Source: Aquipuribacter sp051216895
GTDB lineage: Bacteria > Actinomycetota > Actinomycetes > Actinomycetales > JBBAYJ01
Assembly: GCF_051216895.1 (NCBI RefSeq)
Contig: NZ_JBPKAO010000008.1
Location: 62,001 to 126,000 of the forward strand
Length of the DNA: 64,000 nucleotides
Direction of reading: 5' to 3'
This document shows, piece by piece, positions 42,278 through 50,691 of the stretch. Under the pieces are notes generated by a model, which worked only from the letters and a program-made list of their open reading frames with translations, was not told the origin of the DNA and did not search any database. The position numbers were made by a program, and so were the translations under genes. The stretch's first letter is position 1. Each line of letters starts with the position of its first letter.

Positions 42278-43474
42278 ATGACCATCGAGCAGACCCTCAC
42301 CGACGCCGAGCGCCTCGCGCACCTGGACGCCGACACGCTCAAGCAGCTCGTCGGGCTCGTGGAGTACGACGCCGCGAACGACCCGTTCCCCCTGACCGGC
42401 TGGGACGCGATCGTCTGGGCCTGCGGCAACGCCACCCAGGCCGCCGCCTACTACCAGCACGTCTTCGGCATGCGGCTGGTGGCGTACTCGGGCCCCGAGA
42501 CCGGCAACCGCGACCACCACGCCTACGTCCTCACGACGGGCGCCGTCCGCTTCGTCCTCAAGGGGGCCGTCGACCCCGGCAGCGCCGTCGCGGACCACCA
42601 CCGGGTGCACGGCGACGGCGTCGTCGACATCTCGCTCGAGGTGCCCGACGTCGACCGCTGCATCGACCACGCCCGGACCCAGGGCGCCCGCGTCGTGGTG
42701 GAGCCCCACGACATCACGGACGACCACGGCACCGTGCGCACCGCGACCATCGCCACCTACGGCGACACGGTGCACACACTGGTCGACCGCAGCCGCTACA
42801 CCGGGCCCTACCTGCCCGGCTACGTCGAGCGCAGCAGCGGCATCGCCGACCCGGCGCCGGAGGTGTTCCAGGCCCTCGACCACGTGGTCGGCAACGTGGA
42901 GATCGGCCGGATGGACACCTGGGTCGACTTCTACAACCGCATCCTGGGATTCACCAACATGGCGGAGTTCATCGGCGACGACATCGCGACCGAGTACTCC
43001 GCCCTGATGAGCAAGGTCGTCGCCAGCGGCGACCACCGGGTCAAGTTCCCCCTCAACGAGCCGGCCGTGGGCAAGAAGCGCAGCCAGATCGACGAGTACC
43101 TGGACTTCTACCGCGGCCCCGGCGCGCAGCACCTGGCGCTGGCCACCGACGACATCCTCGCGGCGGTCGACCGGCTCCGGGGCGCCGGTGTGCAGTTCCT
43201 CGCCACGCCCGAGTCCTACTACACCGACCCCGAGCTGCGGGCCCGGATCGGCGAGGTCCGCGTCCCGATCGAGGAGCTGCAGAGCCGCGGCATCCTCGTC
43301 GACCGCGACGAGGACGGGTACCTGCTGCAGATCTTCACCAAGCCGCTGGGCGACCGGCCGACGGTGTTCTTCGAGATCATCGAGCGGCACGGCTCGCTGG
43401 GCTTCGGCAAGGGCAACTTCCGCGCCCTGTTCGAGGCGATCGAGCGCGAGCAGGAGCTCCGCGGCAACTTCTGA
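42278..43474 (+). CDS. hppD: 4-hydroxyphenylpyruvate dioxygenase
   Basis: A 398-residue non-haem Fe(II) dioxygenase converting 4-hydroxyphenylpyruvate to homogentisate in tyrosine breakdown. The N-terminal vicinal-oxygen-chelate domain has NATQAAAYYQHVFGMRLVAY. The C-terminal catalytic domain supplies the iron ligands in ALDHVVGNVE, GAQHLALATDDI and VFFEIIERHG. The C-terminal gating helix GFGKGNFRALFEAIEREQE is intact. AAGGAGCCCC precedes the ATG. No other tyrosine-catabolism gene is adjacent; the divergent Lrp gene is its probable regulator. Confidence 0.96.
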   Translation: MTIEQTLTDAERLAHLDADTLKQLVGLVEYDAANDPFPLTGWDAIVWACGNATQAAAYYQHVFGMRLVAYSGPETGNRDHHAYVLTTGAVRFVLKGAVDPGSAVADHHRVHGDGVVDISLEVPDVDRCIDHARTQGARVVVEPHDITDDHGTVRTATIATYGDTVHTLVDRSRYTGPYLPGYVERSSGIADPAPEVFQALDHVVGNVEIGRMDTWVDFYNRILGFTNMAEFIGDDIATEYSALMSKVVASGDHRVKFPLNEPAVGKKRSQIDEYLDFYRGPGAQHLALATDDILAAVDRLRGAGVQFLATPESYYTDPELRARIGEVRVPIEELQSRGILVDRDEDGYLLQIFTKPLGDRPTVFFEIIERHGSLGFGKGNFRALFEAIEREQELRGNF

Positions 43475-43500
43475 GCCACCCGCCGCCCCCTCCACGCACG

Positions 43501-43539
43501 ACGGCACACCGCGTCGACCAGGTCGACGGGGTGTGCCGT
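43501..43539. terminator. 19-bp-stem hairpin between convergent hppD and CsbD genes
   Basis: Arms 43501-43519 and 43521-43539 are complementary except for one position, so the stem starts ACGGCACACC and closes GGTGTGCCGT. It is the strongest hairpin in the window, placed between two converging genes, so it is probably a bidirectional terminator despite the missing U-tract. Confidence 0.75.
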
Positions 43540-43587
43540 GGTGCCGGGACGGTCTCGACGCCGGGGCGCCGTCGCGTCCAGCGGGGC

Positions 43588-43761
43588 TCAGCGCTTGAAG
43601 GCGTCCTTGACCTTCTCGCCGGCCTGCTTGACGTCGGCCTTGGACTGGTCGTTCTTGCCCTGGCGCTCGAGGTTGTCGTCACCCGTGGCGCCGCCGATGC
43701 CCTCCTTGGCCTTGCCGGCCAGCTTGTCGACGGTGTTCTCGGTCTTGTCGGCGTCCGACAT
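43588..43761 (-). CDS. CsbD-like stress protein
   Basis: A 57-residue hydrophilic protein of the CsbD family. It carries the family pattern DKLAGKAKEGIGGATGDDNL, then ERQGKNDQSKADVKQAGEKV. CsbD is a SigB-dependent general stress protein in Bacillus; biochemical function is unknown. GGAGGCACC precedes the ATG. A good SigB/SigF-type promoter lies about 66 bases upstream, consistent with the family. Confidence 0.92.
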   Translation of the reverse strand: MSDADKTENTVDKLAGKAKEGIGGATGDDNLERQGKNDQSKADVKQAGEKVKDAFKR

Positions 43762-43826
43762 GGTGCCTCCAGATGAAGTCGTGGTCCGCGACGCATGGAT
43801 CTGCGTCTGCGGCGTACAGGACAGGG

Positions 43827-43853
43827 GTACCCACACCACGCGCTCGCTAACAC
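43827..43853 (-). promoter_or_regulatory. SigB/SigF-type promoter of the CsbD gene
   Basis: Minus-strand GTGTT, 16 bases, then GGGTAC. The matching regulon type of the downstream gene (CsbD is SigB-controlled in Bacillus) raises confidence. Confidence 0.6.
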
Positions 43854-43917
43854 CGGGGGGTGGGACTCGTCGCAGGGCCGCGGCGTGGGACCGGTAGGAC
43901 CGGAGGGGTGGTTCGTG

Positions 43918-44853
43918 ATGGCCGTCGAGGTGGACGTCAGGTCGCGCACGGTGCTGGTCACCGGCGGGCACCCGCTGCTCGTCCCGGCGCTCGTGGGTCG
44001 GCTGCTGACCGGCGGCCACCGGGTGGTCGTGCCCGCCGCGCCGCTCCTGCCCGGGCTCACGGTGCTGCCGTCGTGGCCCCGCACCGGCGACCCCGCGGCT
44101 GCGGCCCCCGAGGTCGTGGAGCACGACCCCGAGGACCCGGACGTGCCCGCCTCGTTGCGCCACGGCGTGGACCTCGTGCTGCACCTGACCACCGGGCCCG
44201 TGGGCGACAGCCTGGCGACGCGCAGCACGGCCGTGCTCGACGCGCTGTTCGCGCTGCGGGTCGCCGAGGTCAACGGGGCCCGCCTCGTGGTGGCCTCGGT
44301 CGACGGCGACGGCGCGCACACCAGCACGGTGGAGGGCCTGCTGGCCGGCTACCGGTCGGCGCACGACGTGGACGCCGTGCTGGCGCGCGTGACCGACTGC
44401 TACGGCCCGGGCCTCGCGGCGGGCACCCCCGGTGCGGTGTCCCGGCTGCTCGAGGTGGCGGTCACCACCGGCACCGTCGTGGTCGACGCCAGGGACCACC
44501 GGCGTCACACGCCCTGCTACGTCGAGGACGCGGTCGACGGCCTGCTGGCCCTCGCCGCCCGGGTCGGCCCGGGACCCGCCGAGGGCCCCACGACTGCGGT
44601 GCACCTCGGCCCGACGCCGGGCCTGTCCACGCCCGAGCTGGCCGAGCAGGTGTGCCGTGCCACCGGCGCCGACGTACGTGTCGTCGGCCTGGCCGCACTC
44701 CGGGACACCTCCTGGCCCACCCTCCTGCCGGGCCCCGGGACCACCGCCCCCGGGACCCGGGCCGAGCCGGACCGGTCGTGGGGGTGGCGACCGCGGGTCG
44801 ACCTGCCCGAGGGTCTCCGCCGCTGCGTGGCGGCTCTGCCGGCGCTGGCCTGA
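43918..44853 (+). CDS. NAD-dependent epimerase/dehydratase-like protein
   Basis: A 311-residue extended short-chain dehydrogenase-like protein. The N-terminal strand-turn TVLVTGGHPLLVPALVGRLL occupies the place of the TGGxGxxG dinucleotide motif but lacks the canonical glycines. The later RVTDCYGPGL and PCYVEDAVDGLLAL blocks are typical of nucleotide-sugar epimerases. The catalytic YxxxK is replaced (LLAGYRSAHD), so classical epimerase chemistry is doubtful. The ATG at 43918 lies after GGAGGGG. It is a single gene. Confidence 0.75.
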   Translation: MAVEVDVRSRTVLVTGGHPLLVPALVGRLLTGGHRVVVPAAPLLPGLTVLPSWPRTGDPAAAAPEVVEHDPEDPDVPASLRHGVDLVLHLTTGPVGDSLATRSTAVLDALFALRVAEVNGARLVVASVDGDGAHTSTVEGLLAGYRSAHDVDAVLARVTDCYGPGLAAGTPGAVSRLLEVAVTTGTVVVDARDHRRHTPCYVEDAVDGLLALAARVGPGPAEGPTTAVHLGPTPGLSTPELAEQVCRATGADVRVVGLAALRDTSWPTLLPGPGTTAPGTRAEPDRSWGWRPRVDLPEGLRRCVAALPALA

Positions 44854-45090
44854 GAGGCTCGCCGGACCGGGGGACGGTGCGGGACGGCAACGCCCGGCGT
44901 CGGAGCCGTGGCGGAGCACCGCATGCACCAGGGCGGACAGGGCGGGGCCACAGGTCGCCCGCGTACGAGGGGTGCCGGCCGACCTGAACGGGACGTACCC
45001 GTCCGACCCGGGCTCCCCCGTTCGGACCGATCTCGCGTCGTCGCGGCCAAGCCCGCCCCGACGGGGGATCCGGTGCCTAGCGTTCGAGGC

Positions 45091-45672
45091 GTGAGGACGA
45101 CAGGTCTCGGCCCCGACCACGGGGCCCCGGCGGGGGTGGACCCGCTCGGCAGCGCCGCCCGGCTGCGGCAGGCCAGGCTGGACCCCGACGTCCTCGCCGA
45201 CCGGGTGCTGCACGTCGGCGTCGACGCCGTCGTGCTCACCCTGCTGCTCGCGCTGCCCGCGCTGGTCGCCACGCTCGCGACGCTGCTGGTCGACGTCCCC
45301 GTGGCCGTGCCGCTGCTCGCCGTCGTCGCCGCCGTCCTGGTGACCGTGACCGGTGTCGCGGTCACCTGGCCGCACCACGACGGCGGGCGAACCGCCGGCA
45401 TGCGGTGGGTGCGGCTGCGCGTGGTGGACGCACGGGGCGGTGCGCCCTCGCGGGCAGCCCTCGCCGTGCGGGCGCTGCTCCTGCCGGTCGACGTCGTGGT
45501 CGGGCTGCCGCTGGTGCTGCTGCGCGCCGACCGCCGCCGCCTGGGTGACCTGCTCGCGGGCACCCAGGTCGTCCGCGACCTCAGCGCAGCGGCGGCTGCG
45601 GCTCCTCGTCCGGGTACTGCGACGAGTCCTCGGGCCCCGTGGCGTCCAGCCGACGTCGCTCGTCCTCGCTGA
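45091..45672 (+). CDS. RDD family membrane protein
   Basis: A 193-residue membrane protein with the RDD fold: RLDPDVLADRVLHVGVDAVV at the start (in place of the usual RxxAxxIDxxL), two hydrophobic helices (about 45-95), TAGMRWVRLRVVDARGG, and the third helix region LLLPVDVVVGLPLVLLRADR with DLLAGTQVV. Function is unknown. I chose GTG 45091, close to the first conserved segment; another GTG lies at 45073. Its 3' end overlaps the convergent aldo/keto reductase gene by 92 bases, so the last 30 residues are low-complexity Ala/Pro/Arg. Confidence 0.78.
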   Translation: MRTTGLGPDHGAPAGVDPLGSAARLRQARLDPDVLADRVLHVGVDAVVLTLLLALPALVATLATLLVDVPVAVPLLAVVAAVLVTVTGVAVTWPHHDGGRTAGMRWVRLRVVDARGGAPSRAALAVRALLLPVDVVVGLPLVLLRADRRRLGDLLAGTQVVRDLSAAAAAAPRPGTATSPRAPWRPADVARPR

Positions 45673-46567
45673 GCTCCAGCGACGCCGCGGCCACCGAGTC
45701 GACGATGGTCGCCGGGCGGGTGCTCCCTGGGATCGGCACCACGGCGCCGGACCGCGAGAGCAGCCACGCCAGCGCCACCCGGTGCGGGCTGACGTCGTGA
45801 GCCCGGGCGACGTCGGCGAACTCGACGTACTGCGAGCCGACCTCGCCCGCCCGGTCGGCCCCGCCGAACGGCGACCAGGGCACGAACGCGATCCCGTGGC
45901 GGGCGCACGTCTGCACCACCTCCGCGTGACGGCGGAACCGGGGCGAGAACTCGTTCTGCACCGCGACGACCCCGCCGTCGTCGGGTCCGCCCGCGACCTC
46001 CAGCGCCACGTCCAGCATCTGCGGGGTCACGTTGGACACGGCCACGTGGCGGACCAGACCGGCCTCGCGCAGCGCCAGCAGGTTGGCGACCTGCTCCGCG
46101 TAGGGGCGCCCCGGCTCCGCACGGTGCAGGTAGTAGACGTCGACCACGTCACGGCCGAGGGCGACCAGGCTCGCCTCGCAGGCCCGGCGCAGGCCGTCCG
46201 CGCTGGCGTCGCGGACGGCGCCGTCCGCGGTGCGGACGATCCCGGCCTTGCTGGCCACGACCACCGTCGAGGCGTCACCGGACCAGGTCCGCAGCGCCTC
46301 GGCCACCAGGGCCTCGTTGTGGCCCATGGCGTCCCAGTCCGGGGCGTAGATGTTGGCGGTGTCGACGTGGGTGACCCCGGCGTCGAGGGCGGCGTGGACG
46401 GTCTCCAGCGCACGGTCGCGGTGGTCGAGCATCCCCTCCCACGACAGCGGCATGGCCCCCAGCCCGACGGGGTGCACCCGGAAGTCACCGAGCCGACGCG
46501 TCGCCGGTCCGCCGGTGTCCTGGGGGGTGCCGGGCTGGTCGGTCCGCTGGTCGGTGGGCTCGCTCAC
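45581..46567 (-). CDS. aldo/keto reductase
   Basis: A 328-residue NADPH-dependent aldo/keto reductase barrel. The catalytic tetrad is visible as D in HVDTANIYAPD with Tyr, Lys in VVVASKAGIV and His in VYYLHRAEPG. The cofactor loop is near WLLSRSGAVVPIPGSTRPAT. The substrate is not predictable. The start is a GTG at 46567 with GGCAGGA upstream. It converges with the RDD gene. Confidence 0.92.
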   Translation of the reverse strand: MSEPTDQRTDQPGTPQDTGGPATRRLGDFRVHPVGLGAMPLSWEGMLDHRDRALETVHAALDAGVTHVDTANIYAPDWDAMGHNEALVAEALRTWSGDASTVVVASKAGIVRTADGAVRDASADGLRRACEASLVALGRDVVDVYYLHRAEPGRPYAEQVANLLALREAGLVRHVAVSNVTPQMLDVALEVAGGPDDGGVVAVQNEFSPRFRRHAEVVQTCARHGIAFVPWSPFGGADRAGEVGSQYVEFADVARAHDVSPHRVALAWLLSRSGAVVPIPGSTRPATIVDSVAAASLELSEDERRRLDATGPEDSSQYPDEEPQPPLR

Positions 46568-46731
46568 CCCGGCATCCTGCCAGCCCGGCCGCAGGCCGGG
46601 GCGTGGGACGGCGGTAGGCCGGACGGGCTACCCCGGCTACGGAGGTCGGCCCGGGCTACCGATCACCCGTGTGGTCCCCCTGCTGGCGGGGCCGTGCCCA
46701 CGGACGGGCGGACGACGGGCAGGAGGCCTGG

Positions 46732-48891
46732 GTGAGCGGGACCGACGCACCACCGGAGGACTGCCGGGAGGCGCTGCAGCACGCTGCCGCGATGTCCGAC
46801 AGCGCCCTCCTGCTGGTCCGCGACGGCGACCCGCCCAGCGTCGCCTGGCTCAACACCGCCGCCGCCGACCTGCTGGCCCGCGACGCCACGTCGGTCGCCG
46901 GGCTGCCGCTGGCCGGCGTGCTCACCTGGTCCGCCGGGGCCCCGCTGCTGCACCAGGTCCGCACCCAGCGGCGGCCGGGGGTCCTGACCGGGGCCGACGG
47001 CAGCGCCCACCCCGTCGAGATCACGGCGCACCCCGTCCCGGGCCAGGCCATGTGGGCCGTCACCGCGGTGCCCGAGCACGACGCCGTCGGTCGTGGCCGG
47101 GCGCACGCGGCGGCCGCCGAGGCCGCCGAGCGCCGGTTCCTCGCCCTCACCGAGCAGAACCCTGTGCCGACGGTGCTGTCCGACGTCGGCATGCGGCTGG
47201 CCCACGTCAACGACGCCTTCGCCCGGCTGACCGGTCTGCCGGTCGACTCGCTGCTGGGCACCGGGTGGCTGCGCCTGGTCGACGCGGACGACCTGGACGC
47301 CGTCACCGACTGCGCCCGGCAGGCGTTGGAGGGCACCCACGCCGACGTGGTCGTCGGCTTCGCGACGGTCGGCGGCGGTCGCCGCCTCGTCCACCTGCGC
47401 CTCGCCCCCGCCCACACCCCGGGGCACGGGCCCAGCTTCGTCGGCACCGCGGAGGACGTCACCGAGCGCCTGGCCTTCGAGCAGCAGCTGGCCTACCAGG
47501 CGCGGCACGACGCACTGACCGGCCTGCCCAACCGGTCCGCCCTGTTCGAGCAGCTGCAGCAGTCCCTCGCCCGCCCCCCGGCCCTGGCCGGGCACGGCGG
47601 GACCCCGGTGCCCGCGGCCGGCGCCGGCGGGCCCGACGTGGCCGTGCTGTTCCTCGACCTGGACAACTTCAAGACGATCAACGACTCGCTCGGCCACGAC
47701 GCCGGGGACTCCATGCTGGTCGAGATCGCCCGCCGGCTGCGCGGGGCGGTGCGCGACGGGGACGTCGTGACCCGGATGGGGGGCGACGAGTTCGTCGTGG
47801 TCTGCCACGGCGTCGTCGACGACGCCGAGGCCGAGGTGCTGGCCCGCCGCGTGCTGGACGTCTGCACCAGCCCGCTCACCGTGAACGGCGTGCTGGTGCA
47901 CCCGTCCGCCAGCATGGGCGTGGCCCGGGCCGGGGTGGGCCACAGCGGCGCCCAGGACCTGCTGCGCGACGCCGACATCGCGATGTACGACGCCAAGGCG
48001 CGCGGCAAGAACCGGTTCGCCGTCTGCGACGAGCGCTCGCGCGACGTCGCCCGGGACACCCTCCAGCTGCTGGCGGACCTCCGGGTCGCCATCGACACCG
48101 GCCAGGTCACCGTCGCCTACCAGCCGGTCGTTCACCTGGGACCGGTCCCCGACGGCGAGGCCCCGGACCGTCGCCCCCTGCCCGCCGTGGAGGCGCTGGC
48201 CCGCTGGGACCACCCCACCCGCGGCCCGGTCCCGCCGGCGGAGTTCGTCGCGCTGGCCGAGGGGCACCAGCTCATCACCTCGCTGACCGCGCACGTGCTG
48301 GACGTCGCGTGCGCGCAGATGGCCCGCTGGCGCGACACGCTGGGACCTCTCGCCCCGGCCAGGCTGAACGTCAACCTGTCCGCGCTGCAGCTGGGCGACC
48401 CCCGCCTGCTCGGCACCGTCACGCAGGCCCTGGAGCGCCACGGCGTCCCGGCCACGGGCCTCTGCCTGGAGATCACCGAGTCGGCGATCATGGCCGACCC
48501 CGTAGCGAGCCGGGACACCCTCACCTCGTTGCGCCGGGCCGGCATCTCGGTGGCGATCGACGACTTCGGGGTCGGCTACTCCTCGCTGGCCTACCTGCAG
48601 CACCTGCCCGTGGACCACCTCAAGATCGACCGGTCGTTCGTCGCCGAGCTGGCCACCGGGGGCCAGGGCGTGGTGGCGGCGGCCGTCATCTCCCTGGCCC
48701 GTGCCCTGGGTCTGTCGGCGGTCGCCGAGGGGGTCGAGGAGCCCGTGCAGGCGGCCCGGCTGCGACAGCTGGGCTGCGAGCTGGGTCAGGGCTGGCTGTG
48801 GGCCCGCGCGCTGACCGGCGACGAGCTGGGCGACTGGGTCCGTGCCCGCTCCGCCCGGGCGGAGCACTCCGCCGCCGAGGACCCCTCGTGA
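46732..48891 (+). CDS. PAS-GGDEF-EAL cyclic-di-GMP protein
   Basis: A 719-residue protein. Two PAS-like sensor regions (about 15-110 and 130-245) precede a GGDEF diguanylate cyclase domain (active site MGGDEFVVV, with DLDNFKTINDSLGHDAGD) and an EAL phosphodiesterase domain. The EAL domain has EALARWDHPTRGPVPPAEF, NVNLSALQL, ITESAIM, DDFGVGYSSLAYL, KIDRSFV and AEGVEE. Both active sites look intact, so it could make and break c-di-GMP. The GTG at 46732 follows AGGAGG. Its stop overlaps the HDOD gene (GTGA). No membrane helix is seen, so sensing is cytoplasmic. Confidence 0.93.
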   Translation: MSGTDAPPEDCREALQHAAAMSDSALLLVRDGDPPSVAWLNTAAADLLARDATSVAGLPLAGVLTWSAGAPLLHQVRTQRRPGVLTGADGSAHPVEITAHPVPGQAMWAVTAVPEHDAVGRGRAHAAAAEAAERRFLALTEQNPVPTVLSDVGMRLAHVNDAFARLTGLPVDSLLGTGWLRLVDADDLDAVTDCARQALEGTHADVVVGFATVGGGRRLVHLRLAPAHTPGHGPSFVGTAEDVTERLAFEQQLAYQARHDALTGLPNRSALFEQLQQSLARPPALAGHGGTPVPAAGAGGPDVAVLFLDLDNFKTINDSLGHDAGDSMLVEIARRLRGAVRDGDVVTRMGGDEFVVVCHGVVDDAEAEVLARRVLDVCTSPLTVNGVLVHPSASMGVARAGVGHSGAQDLLRDADIAMYDAKARGKNRFAVCDERSRDVARDTLQLLADLRVAIDTGQVTVAYQPVVHLGPVPDGEAPDRRPLPAVEALARWDHPTRGPVPPAEFVALAEGHQLITSLTAHVLDVACAQMARWRDTLGPLAPARLNVNLSALQLGDPRLLGTVTQALERHGVPATGLCLEITESAIMADPVASRDTLTSLRRAGISVAIDDFGVGYSSLAYLQHLPVDHLKIDRSFVAELATGGQGVVAAAVISLARALGLSAVAEGVEEPVQAARLRQLGCELGQGWLWARALTGDELGDWVRARSARAEHSAAEDPS

Positions 48892-49787
48892 GCGTCTGGC
48901 GGGACGCGACGACCCTGCCGGGGGCCGACGACCCCGCCTCCGACGGGGGGCCCTGGGACTCCGGGCGTGGCGTCGTGGTGCTGGAGGAGCTCCTGGGGCG
49001 GTTGGACCAGATCCCGACGCAGCGTGCGGTCGCCCACCAGATCGTGCGGATGACGCGGGACGACGACATGTCGGCCCGCCGGCTGGCTGCGGTCCTCGGC
49101 GCGGACGCCCCGCTGACCGCCCGGTTGATGCGCCTGGCCAACTCCGCCTACTACGGCCTGTCCGGCCGGGTCCGCACCGTCCCGTTCGCCGTGACGGTGC
49201 TCGGGTTCACGACCGTGCGCAGCCTGGCCATGGCGGCCGCGGCGGGCCTGGGTGGTCACGACTCCGTCCCGGCCGGCTTCTGGCACCGCAGCGCGTGCAC
49301 CGCGGTCGCGGCGGCCGAGCTGGCCCGGCCGCTCCGCGTCAACGCGCCGGACGCGTTCTGCCTGGGGCTGCTGGTCGGCATCGGGCAGGCCCTGCTGCAC
49401 CGGGTCGACAGGGACGTCTACTCCGAGCTGCTCGGCGCCACGACCGACCGGGTCTCGCTGCTGGAGGCCGAGCGGGCACGCTACGGCGCCTCCCACGTCT
49501 CGGTGTCGGCGACCGCGCTGGCGGCGTGGGCGTTCCCGCCGGACATGCCCGCGACGCTGCGGGTGGTGGACCGGTGGCCCTCGAGCCGGCCGACCGAGAA
49601 CGGCGAGAGCGCCGCGGTGTGCCTGCTCCTGGCGTGCGCGGTCGCGGAGCGGATCGCCGACCCGACGGGCCCCCCGCACGACGTGCGGCACCTCAGCGGC
49701 GGGCGGGTCGGTCCCGACGACGTGGCGTCGCTGGTCCGGCGCGTGCCGACGATGGCGGCCGACCTGGTGCGAGCCGTCACCGGCTGA
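48888..49787 (+). CDS. HDOD domain signalling protein
   Basis: A 299-residue HDOD protein, a non-catalytic relative of HD phosphohydrolases. The domain opens LLGRLDQIPTQRAVAHQIVR and has AVLGADAPLTARLMRLANSA, YYGLSGRVRTVPFAVTVLGF and GLLVGIGQALL (where HD enzymes would have metal ligands). HDOD proteins act as scaffolds in c-di-GMP and motility signalling. It is translationally coupled to the GGDEF-EAL gene, so it is probably its partner. The stop is followed directly by the octamer repeat tract. Confidence 0.9.
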   Translation: MSVWRDATTLPGADDPASDGGPWDSGRGVVVLEELLGRLDQIPTQRAVAHQIVRMTRDDDMSARRLAAVLGADAPLTARLMRLANSAYYGLSGRVRTVPFAVTVLGFTTVRSLAMAAAAGLGGHDSVPAGFWHRSACTAVAAAELARPLRVNAPDAFCLGLLVGIGQALLHRVDRDVYSELLGATTDRVSLLEAERARYGASHVSVSATALAAWAFPPDMPATLRVVDRWPSSRPTENGESAAVCLLLACAVAERIADPTGPPHDVRHLSGGRVGPDDVASLVRRVPTMAADLVRAVTG

Positions 49788-49801
49788 GCCCGGGCGGCGC
49801 C

Positions 49802-49887
49802 GCCCAGCCGCCCAGCCGCCCAGCCGCCCAGCCGCCCAGCCGCCCAGCCGCCCAGCCGCCCAGCCGCTCAGCCGCTCAGCCGCTCAG
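49802..49887. repeat. octamer tandem repeat between convergent genes
   Basis: Eight perfect copies of GCCCAGCC (49802-49865) are followed by two GCTCAGCC and one GCTCAG. On the minus strand the tract contains the stop codon of the EcfT gene (49876-49878). Variation in copy number would not alter the HDOD gene, which ends at 49787. Confidence 0.9.
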
Positions 49888-50691
49888 GACCAGCTGCCAC
49901 GTGCCGGCGGCGACCCCCGCCACGGTCGCCACCCCGGCCAGCGCGACCCCGCCGAGCACGACCGCGGCGTCCCAGGCCCCGAAGTGGCTGGGCCGGGCCC
50001 AGGTCCGCTCCCGGACCAGCCCGAACCCCCGGGCCTCCATGGCGGTGGCCAGCACCGTGGCCCGCCGCACCGCCAGCACGAGCAGGGCGAACAGCCGACC
50101 GCCGAACCCGCGGAGCCGACCCAGCACGCCGTCGTCACCCAGCCCGCGCGCCCGTCGGGCCTGCCCCAGCGCCGTCCACTCCTCCGCCAGCACGCCCACC
50201 AGGCGCATCGCGGCGAGCGCCGACAGCACGAAGCGGTGGGGCAGCCGCAGGTCCTGGGCCAGGGAGTCGGCCAGGTCGGTGGGGTCGGTCGTCGACAGCA
50301 GCACCACTCCCGGCAGCCCGATGGCCAGGATGCGCAGGACGATCGCCACGGCCGACACGGCCGAGCCCTCCGTGACCGTGAACCAGCCGAGCCCCAGCAG
50401 GACCGCTCCGGAGTCCACCCCGAGCAGCGCCGTGAACACCCCCGACGGGACGGCCGCGACGACCAGGACCCAGCTGCGGCGCCACAACGCCCGTGCCCCG
50501 AGCCCGGTGAACGGCAGGCAGGCCACCACCAGGGCGAGCGCGACGCCCGCCGTGACCACGTCGGTGGTCAGGACCAGCGCGACGGAGATGACGGCGGCCA
50601 CGGCCAGCTTGGCGCTGGGGTTGGCGCGGGCCAGGGGGGCCGAGGTGTCCACCCCCGCCGGCCCGGACAGCACGTCCGTGGGCAGGCTCAT
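49876..50691 (-). CDS. ykoC: ECF transporter T component (YkoC-like)
   Basis: A 271-residue EcfT membrane protein coupling the ATPase to the substrate-binding subunit. Helices follow an N-terminal NPSAKLAVAAVISVALVLTT. The two cytoplasmic coupling motifs are visible as ARRARGLGDDG and MEARGFGLVRERTWARP (AR[GA] signatures). The ATG at 50691 overlaps the ATPase gene (ATGA). It is the last gene of the TPP-riboswitch operon. Its stop codon lies in the octamer repeats. Confidence 0.88.
   Translation of the reverse strand: MSLPTDVLSGPAGVDTSAPLARANPSAKLAVAAVISVALVLTTDVVTAGVALALVVACLPFTGLGARALWRRSWVLVVAAVPSGVFTALLGVDSGAVLLGLGWFTVTEGSAVSAVAIVLRILAIGLPGVVLLSTTDPTDLADSLAQDLRLPHRFVLSALAAMRLVGVLAEEWTALGQARRARGLGDDGVLGRLRGFGGRLFALLVLAVRRATVLATAMEARGFGLVRERTWARPSHFGAWDAAVVLGGVALAGVATVAGVAAGTWQLVLSG

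Noticed and set aside
44854..45090. Small gene or RNA in the 237-base gap
   Set aside because: Only an ACGGG-N5-CCCGT dyad (44988-45002) and no convincing start, ribosome-binding site or conserved motif.
46568..46731. c-di-GMP riboswitch before the GGDEF-EAL gene
   Set aside because: GGCTACC repeats are present but no GEMM aptamer core could be found.
49802..49887. CRISPR-like array
   Set aside because: Units are contiguous octamers without spacers.
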